A stretch of DNA of 64,000 nucleotides. Origin: Gemmatimonadota bacterium. GTDB taxonomy: Bacteria > Gemmatimonadota > Gemmatimonadetes > Gemmatimonadales > Gemmatimonadaceae. The notes below the pieces were generated by a model. That model had not been told where the DNA came from. It did no database searches and saw nothing but the letters and a program-made list of their open reading frames with translations. The stretch is taken from the NCBI GenBank assembly GCA_003134685.1, contig PLCA01000005.1:434001-498000 (forward strand), written 5' to 3'. The translations under genes and the position numbers were made by a program. Position 1 is the first letter of the stretch. Every line of letters starts with the position of its first letter. Below, in pieces: positions 59,513 to 64,000 of this stretch.

Positions 59513-59860
59513 TTATGTTGGCGTCCCCGAGAAGCTATCGCTGGAGGTTCCACCCGCGGCGCTCGACGAGGTACGCGATGCCGATGATTGCTGTCGCCTC
59601 AGCTCAATCTCGGCTTCAAGTTTCGCGGCGTCGGTGTCGTGAGTTTCCAGTGTCGCCTTGAGGCGGTCATATGTGGCCACATCGAGATCACCGCCGCTCT
59701 TTTTTGAGCGATAGACGGCGTACCCGAGCGCCTGTGCGGCCTTGTCTGCCAGCTGTCGAGTGCGAAAGGCCTCGAGCCTGGTCTTGCCGTCATCGAAAGC
59801 GTCCTGCGCCACTTTGCCGGCGCGATCGAGCTCCTGTTTCAGTCTATCGAGTAGTGCCAT
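59513..59860 (-). CDS. Small coiled-coil protein of unknown function
   Basis: This 115-residue cytoplasmic protein starts MALLDRLKQELDRAGKVAQDAFDDGK. Residues 1-90 are predicted as amphipathic helices rich in Asp, Arg, Lys and Ala. The last 25 residues are a Ser/Gly/Thr-rich tail. I do not recognise a family. Codon use and an internal ALGYAVYRSKKSGGD segment look like a real protein. It lies downstream of rpmA beyond a terminator, between the two palindromic repeats. Confidence 0.65.
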   Translation of the reverse strand: MALLDRLKQELDRAGKVAQDAFDDGKTRLEAFRTRQLADKAAQALGYAVYRSKKSGGDLDVATYDRLKATLETHDTDAAKLEAEIELRRQQSSASRTSSSAAGGTSSDSFSGTPT

Positions 59861-60011
59861 CGTCGTCTCGCATTGAATGGGTTGCTACACTGGATCGTAC
59901 GCAGAGCCTGGCTCCGACGTTTCATTCCAGTATGGCGGGTCGGCTGCCCGATGGCAACAAAAACCTGAGGGCGAGAAACACCCCGAAGCGCAGCGATATC
60001 TCAAGGGCAAC

Positions 60012-60033
60012 AAAAAGCCCCTCGCGGGGCTTT
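60012..60033 (-). terminator. Intrinsic terminator downstream of rplU-rpmA
   Basis: AAAGCCCC (60014-60021) and GGGGCTTT (60026-60033) form an 8-bp stem with a 4-base loop. On the minus strand the stem is followed by a run of five T (60016-60012). It lies about 65 bp after the rpmA stop. On the plus strand only TTTCT follows, so it acts mainly on the minus strand. Confidence 0.8.
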
Positions 60034-60096
60034 CTGGGCTGCGTCTGAGCGGTATCGCAGTCCGGCGCGGCAATAGCGCAGGAATGCCGGTAGTGC

Positions 60097-60369
60097 TTAC
60101 GCCGCGCTCGTCTCCACTTCAGGATAGACGCTGATCTTGTAGCGGGTGCGGCTCTTGTGCTCGAATTTCACCACGCCATCGATCAGCGAGTAGATCGTGA
60201 AATCGGTTCCGAGGCCGACGTTGCGGCCGGGATGCCATTTGGTGCCACACTGGCGAACGATGATGTTGCCGGCGACGACCTTCTCACCACCGAACTTCTT
60301 GACGCCGCGGTACTGCGGATTGCTATCACGCCCGTTGCGGGATGAGCCTACGCCTTTCTTGTGAGCCAT
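60097..60369 (-). CDS. rpmA: 50S ribosomal protein L27
   Basis: This 90-residue ribosomal protein reaches the peptidyl-transferase centre with its N-terminus. The start is [17 protein letters not shown], the mature form with no cleavable Firmicute-type prefix. [22 protein letters not shown] (written as two adjoining parts) and [15 protein letters not shown] follow. It overlaps the rplU stop by one base. Confidence 0.97.
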   Translation of the reverse strand: MAHKKGVGSSRNGRDSNPQYRGVKKFGGEKVVAGNIIVRQCGTKWHPGRNVGLGTDFTIYSLIDGVVKFEHKSRTRYKISVYPEVETSAA

Positions 60370-60707
60370 TACTTCTCTCCCCCGCTCTTCTTGCCGAAGG
60401 CGATGTCCTTGATGCGGACCTCGGTGAACTTCTGCCGATGGCCCTGCTTTTTCGCGTAGTTTTTGCGGCGCTTTGCCTTGAACACGACGATCTTGTCGTC
60501 GAGCCCGTGCTTGACGATCTCGCCCGTGACGTGCGCTCCCTTGAGGCCCGGTGCGCCGATGTGGGTCTTGTCGCCGTCGGAGCCAAGGATGACGTCGTCA
60601 AACGTGACCTTGGAGCCGGCGTCGCCGGGCAGGGTCGGGATTCTGATTGTCTTGCCGGCCTCGGCGCGGAACTGTTTGCCGCCGGTACGGATGATTGCGT
60701 AAGTCAT
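60369..60707 (-). CDS. rplU: 50S ribosomal protein L21
   Basis: This 112-residue protein starts [19 protein letters not shown]. It has the conserved basic loop [20 protein letters not shown]. The Lys/Gly-rich end is slightly longer than in E. coli. rplU-rpmA is the usual order. The upstream 295-bp gap to rng is mostly palindromic repeat copy B. Confidence 0.96.
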   Translation of the reverse strand: MTYAIIRTGGKQFRAEAGKTIRIPTLPGDAGSKVTFDDVILGSDGDKTHIGAPGLKGAHVTGEIVKHGLDDKIVVFKAKRRKNYAKKQGHRQKFTEVRIKDIAFGKKSGGEK

Positions 60708-60779
60708 AGAGAATGTTGCTGTTAGACGGTGCTGTTCAGCCTTGAAAGTTAGTTGGCCACTTAAAGGGGGTCAACCCTT

Positions 60780-60980
60780 TGAACTGCAACTGAACGGGCG
60801 GGAGGCGTGAGTAGCGTAGGCGCCAGTTATTCAGTTCACGACGCCGGGACTTGCCACTGTGGCGTTCGGGGCACAGGCAGTTGCTTGTGTCATGACTCTG
60901 CCGAGATAAGTCCCGGCGTAGTGAACTAATAAACTGGCATCTATGCGTCTGACGCCTCCCGCCCGCCAGTTTGCAGTTCA
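60780..60980. repeat. 201-bp palindromic repeat, copy B
   Basis: Two 73-base arms (60780-60852 and 60908-60980) are inverted repeats with about four in five positions matching, enclosing 55 bases. The left arm has TGAACTGCAACTGAACGGGC; the right arm read in reverse has AACTGCAAACTGGCGGGC. The reverse complement aligns with copy A (59268-59468) at AACT-CAAACTG, TCAGA-GCATAGAT, CTACGCT and CCCGTTCAGTT. The remainder of the 60708-61002 gap holds the rplU leader and nothing else that I can identify. Confidence 0.85.
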
Positions 60981-61002
60981 CGGAACGTTCAGCAGAGAGA
61001 AG

Positions 61003-62595
61003 TTAGGCTATGGCGTATTGCTGCGTCACGTCCCGTCCCTGCGCCTTCACCACGAGCTTGAACTCGTCCGGTTTCAGCAAAGGATCGTCGCGGAACTCCA
61101 GGGAAAAATTCGCCGCCTTCTGAAGCTTCTGAGCCAAATCCCGCTCCTGCTCGAGAACGTACATCGCGACATCCGGGTGCAGCTTGACGAGCAGGTTGTC
61201 GCGCCGCCCCTCGACCGCCATGCGCTTGACCGAGCGCTCCATCCGCCGCACGATCGTCTCGGGAGTCAGCACGCGTCCCGTCCCGTTGCATGTCGGACAT
61301 GCCTCGGTCGAGGACTGATAGTGGCTCTGGCGCACCCGCTGGCGCGTCATCTCGATCAGCCCCAGATCGCTTACAGCGAACGCCTTGGTTCGCGCGCGAT
61401 CACGAGACAGATGCTGCCTCAGCTCCTGTAGCACGCGATCCCGGTTGGCCTTGGTCTCCATGTCGATGAAATCGGATACAATGATCCCGCCGACGTCGCG
61501 CAGCCGGAGCTGGCGCGCGACTTCCTGAGCCGCTTCCATGTTGGTTCTTAGAACCGTCTTCTCCGGATCCTTCTTGCCGGTGTAGCGTCCCGAGTTGACG
61601 TCGATCGAGACGAGCGCCTCGGTCGGCTCGATGATCAGGTATCCCCCGGAAGGGAGGTCGCACCGACGCTTGAAGATGTCCCTGATCTCCGACTCGATCC
61701 CGACGGTGTCGAACAGTGGAACCTGCGACTCGTGGAGCTTCACTCGTTCGATCAGCTCGGGCGCGATGTCCTTCAGGTATCCGACGATCTCGTTGTAGAC
61801 CTGCTTCGAGTCGACCGCGAGGCTGTCCACCTTATCGCTGAAGATGTCACGGACTAATCCACGCGTAAGACCGCTCTCGCGATTGACCAGAGATGGCGCT
61901 TTCTGGAAGTGCGTCTTCCGCTTGATCTTCTTCCATTGCGACATGAGGCTGTTCAGCTCGCGCTGCAGCATCTCGGGCGTCACGTCTTCGCTAACCGTCC
62001 GGACGATTACGCCGCCCGACTTGTCTGGAAGAATGCTCTGGACCTGTTCCTTTAGTCGCGCCCGCTCGGGCGACGATCCGATCTTCCGGCTCACGCCAAC
62101 TTTTGATGAGTCCGGGATGTAGACCAGGAATCGGCCGGCGAGTGAGATCTGGGCCGTAACCCGCGGGCCCTTGGTCGAGATCGGCTCCTTGGAGATCTGG
62201 ACCAGAATTTCCTGGCCGCGCTTCAGAGCTTCCTGAATCAGGGGGGCTTTCGCCCGGCGCCCGTTGCCCGAGTGGCCGTTGCCGTTCTTTTTCTCGACCG
62301 GCTCGTCTCTCTCGTCCTCGTCGTCTTCTTCTTCATCCTCGTCTTCGTCTTCCGCCTCGTCGGCGGTTTCCCTGACGAGATCGGAGGCGTGGAGGAACGC
62401 GCTCTTCTCGGTACCAATGTCGACGAAGGCGGCCTGAATTCCGGGGAGTACTGCGTCAACCCGGCCCAAATAGATGTCACCGACCATGCGTCGGTTGTCT
62501 GGACGATCGGCTAGAAGCTCAACGAGCTTCCCGTCCTCCAGAATCGCGATCCGCGTTTCGCGCGGAGCCGCGTTTATGAGGATTTCTCTTTTCAT
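61003..62595 (-). CDS. rng: Ribonuclease E/G family protein
   Basis: This 530-residue endoribonuclease processes rRNA and decays mRNA. The N-terminal S1 domain (35-150) is interrupted by a highly acidic insert at about 76-118 (runs of Glu/Asp, then Asn/Gly/Lys). The catalytic Mg ligands lie in VSIDVNSGRYTG and VSDFIDMETKANR. The zinc-link CPTCNGTG is present. There is no long C-terminal degradosome scaffold, so it is closer to RNase G in length. The ATG at 62595 gives MKREILINAAPRETR, the family N-terminus. Confidence 0.94.
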   Translation of the reverse strand: MKREILINAAPRETRIAILEDGKLVELLADRPDNRRMVGDIYLGRVDAVLPGIQAAFVDIGTEKSAFLHASDLVRETADEAEDEDEDEEEDDEDERDEPVEKKNGNGHSGNGRRAKAPLIQEALKRGQEILVQISKEPISTKGPRVTAQISLAGRFLVYIPDSSKVGVSRKIGSSPERARLKEQVQSILPDKSGGVIVRTVSEDVTPEMLQRELNSLMSQWKKIKRKTHFQKAPSLVNRESGLTRGLVRDIFSDKVDSLAVDSKQVYNEIVGYLKDIAPELIERVKLHESQVPLFDTVGIESEIRDIFKRRCDLPSGGYLIIEPTEALVSIDVNSGRYTGKKDPEKTVLRTNMEAAQEVARQLRLRDVGGIIVSDFIDMETKANRDRVLQELRQHLSRDRARTKAFAVSDLGLIEMTRQRVRQSHYQSSTEACPTCNGTGRVLTPETIVRRMERSVKRMAVEGRRDNLLVKLHPDVAMYVLEQERDLAQKLQKAANFSLEFRDDPLLKPDEFKLVVKAQGRDVTQQYAIA

Positions 62596-62912
62596 TGTTG
62601 CCCGTCTCACCCCATCTCTCGGCGACTCGGCGAGTGAAGTGGAGGACGGTTCAAAAAAAGTCCGCGCGGTCGTGCTACAGGGCCGCGTTATGAGTTCCTT
62701 TTGGTTTCACATCAGCGCCCCTCGATCCATGTGTCCGGGACCCGCGAGTCGCGCGGGTGCCCCATGCACTGAGGAGCAACAGTCACTGAGACAATTTACC
62801 GCCGAAGGTCTCGTTTCCGCAACGGCGACAACAACTTACGCGCCTCGGTTGATGTCCCTGCCGAAATCCGTGGCGCGCCAACTATGTGACGCGCGGCCTC
62901 AAAAGCGGTCAC
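62596..62912. other. 317-bp non-coding leader/intergenic region upstream of rng
   Basis: No convincing gene is seen on either strand. It must contain the rng promoter and the end of the upstream minus-strand operon. Visible structure includes a stem ACCCGCG/CGCGGGT (about 62740-62758), a direct repeat CTCGGCGA (62618-62633), and a minus-strand T7 run after a CCGCGCGG palindrome (about 62652-62668). The last could be an attenuator-like site. The functions are speculative. Confidence 0.4.
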
Positions 62913-63485
62913 CTAGCGCCATAGCCTCGACGCGACATCCATGATTGGCTGATGCCAGACTAGCCAGGCCATGACGAGAACATAGGTCAGGCCTGCCTTC
63001 CATTCCCCGTGCTTCATGTAGAGGTCGAAACTGAAGCCATCGCCTTCGTCCGGATGCGTCGCCTTCCAGGGTGTCGGCCGTGGAACGAAGGCTGGAACAT
63101 TGAGGGCGTAAGCCTCGTAGTCCTCCGGAAATCTTCCGGCGATGTTGGCACGCTCGCGCTGCATCGTCGGCGCATAGATGAGCACGAAGAAGGCGACCAC
63201 CAACAGGAGCAGCGCCCAGTGCCACGCTACGGCGAAGCCCGCTGCGATCAGAAAGCTCCCGAAATAGAGAGGATTTCTGGTGTGTGCATAGGGGCCCGAG
63301 GTCGCGAGCCGCTCGTTCTTCGAGATATGGCCTGACGCCCAGGCGCGAACGATGACGCCGATGAGCGCGATGACCCCGCCAACCGCCAGTGTCAGCGGTG
63401 TGGCTCGCGCGAAAATGAGATAGCCAATGCCGAGTATGAAGCCGAGTGGAAGTCTCAGACGCTTGGCAACCTCGGAATAAGTCAA
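62913..63485 (-). CDS. Isoprenylcysteine carboxyl methyltransferase-like membrane protein
   Basis: This 190-residue protein has about four or five transmembrane helices. The methyltransferase signature is GPYAHTRNPLYFGSFL near residue 65, and FPEDYEAYALNVPAFVPR follows, as in the ICMT/PEMT superfamily. It probably uses SAM to methylate a lipid or small substrate. The start is a TTG at 63485 overlapping the acyl-CoA dehydrogenase stop (TTGA). The ATG-initiated longer frame runs into that gene and was rejected. Confidence 0.8.
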   Translation of the reverse strand: MTYSEVAKRLRLPLGFILGIGYLIFARATPLTLAVGGVIALIGVIVRAWASGHISKNERLATSGPYAHTRNPLYFGSFLIAAGFAVAWHWALLLLVVAFFVLIYAPTMQRERANIAGRFPEDYEAYALNVPAFVPRPTPWKATHPDEGDGFSFDLYMKHGEWKAGLTYVLVMAWLVWHQPIMDVASRLWR

Positions 63486-64000
63486 TCCGCCAGCTCCTTG
63501 AGGAGGTTTCGGGCGATGACGAGTCGCTGAATCTCGGAAGTGCCCTCGCCGATTTCGCAGATCTTTGCATCGCGGAACATTCGTTCGACGGGATACTCTT
63601 TCGTGTACCCGTAGCCACCGTGGATCTGGATCGCCTTGATGGTCGTGCGCATGGCCAGCTCTGAGCAGTAAAGCTTGGCGATCGCTGCCTGCTTGCTGAA
63701 CGGCTGCTTGTTCTGAGCCATCCAAGCCGCGTGGAACATCAGGTGCTTCCCCGCCTCGATCTCCGTCGCGATGTCCGCCAGCTGAAACTGAATCCCCTGA
63801 AAGCTCGAGATCCGCTGGCCGAACTGCTTGCGTAGAGTCGAGTAGCGAAGCGAGTGCTCGAACGCGCCCTCGGCGATGCCGAGCGAAAGCGCCGCGATCC
63901 CGACGCGGCCGGAGTCGAGCGTCCGCATGAAGTTGTTGAACCCTTCTCCCTCCTCGCCGAGGAGGTTCTCGGCCGGCACTTCGACATCTTCGAAAACCAG
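63482..64000 (-). CDS. Acyl-CoA dehydrogenase, C-terminal 172 residues (cut by window edge)
   Basis: Only the C-terminal part lies in the window. It contains the end of the beta domain (VEVPAENLLGEEGEGF) and the helical FAD/acyl-CoA domain: SGRVGIAALSLGIAEGAFE, RKQFGQRISSFQGIQFQLAD and QIHGGYGYTKEYPVERMFRD. The catalytic Glu is seen in KICEIGEGTSEIQ. It oxidises an acyl-CoA, probably short-chain or branched, passing electrons to ETF. The ICMT-like gene overlaps its stop by 3 bp. Confidence 0.95.
   Translation of the reverse strand: MVFEDVEVPAENLLGEEGEGFNNFMRTLDSGRVGIAALSLGIAEGAFEHSLRYSTLRKQFGQRISSFQGIQFQLADIATEIEAGKHLMFHAAWMAQNKQPFSKQAAIAKLYCSELAMRTTIKAIQIHGGYGYTKEYPVERMFRDAKICEIGEGTSEIQRLVIARNLLKELAD

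Overview
The window reads as about 64 kb of ordinary chromosome from a high-GC, Gram-negative, aerobic bacterium. Outer-membrane features (a lipoprotein TolC-type factor with an RND pump, and a TonB-plug protein) show the envelope type. A full 14-subunit complex I, a b558-type succinate dehydrogenase and several TCA enzymes show respiratory metabolism. The gene order and protein style (NuoA-N followed by a phosphohexomutase, ECF sigma/anti-sigma/Spy-like trio, tandem secreted amidohydrolases, DUF6174 lipoprotein) remind me of Gemmatimonadota. That assignment is an inference; no marker was searched. I see no prophage, insertion sequence or CRISPR array.

Layout. Positions 1-19881, all on the minus strand, hold one very tight run read right to left: nuoA-B-C-D-E-F-G-H-I-J-K-L-M-N, phosphohexomutase, a short UPF0182 membrane protein, carbamate kinase, sucC and sucD (cut by the left edge). 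Most junctions are start/stop overlaps of 1-4 bp. dcd and a small hydrophilic protein face the other way (20082-20998). Positions 21040-46799 are again all minus: icd, pepA, a TonB-plug outer-membrane protein, yicC, gmk, rpoZ, coaBC, family-4 UDG, dnaB, radA, ispD, sua5/tsaC, a YwlE-like phosphatase, aroE, comF, gap-pgk-tpiA-secG-carA, an HU-family gene with its own promoter, moaD-moaE-moaA, and mdh-sdhC-sdhA-sdhB.

A plus-strand RND efflux operon (outer-membrane factor, adaptor, transporter) occupies 46905-52611. It is followed on the minus strand by a DUF6174 lipoprotein, tRNA-Leu(CAA), a DedA protein and an ECF-sigma/anti-sigma/Spy-like operon ending in a strong terminator. A glycerophosphodiester phosphodiesterase and two secreted amidohydrolase-fold proteins lie on the plus strand (55666-59260). 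The right end (minus) carries a small coiled-coil protein, rpmA-rplU, an RNase E/G, an isoprenylcysteine-methyltransferase-like membrane protein and the 3' part of an acyl-CoA dehydrogenase gene.

The most unusual signals are: (1) two diverged copies of a 201-bp, almost fully palindromic repeat at 59268-59468 and 60780-60980, whose two arms have changed together; (2) a secreted amidohydrolase-fold protein (57959-59260) next to an intact paralogue, in which every metal-ligand motif is replaced; (3) coaBC, comF and possibly the GDPD gene, whose alignable N-termini lack a usable ATG/GTG/TTG; and (4) a family-4 uracil-DNA glycosylase with His where an Fe-S ligand Cys is expected.
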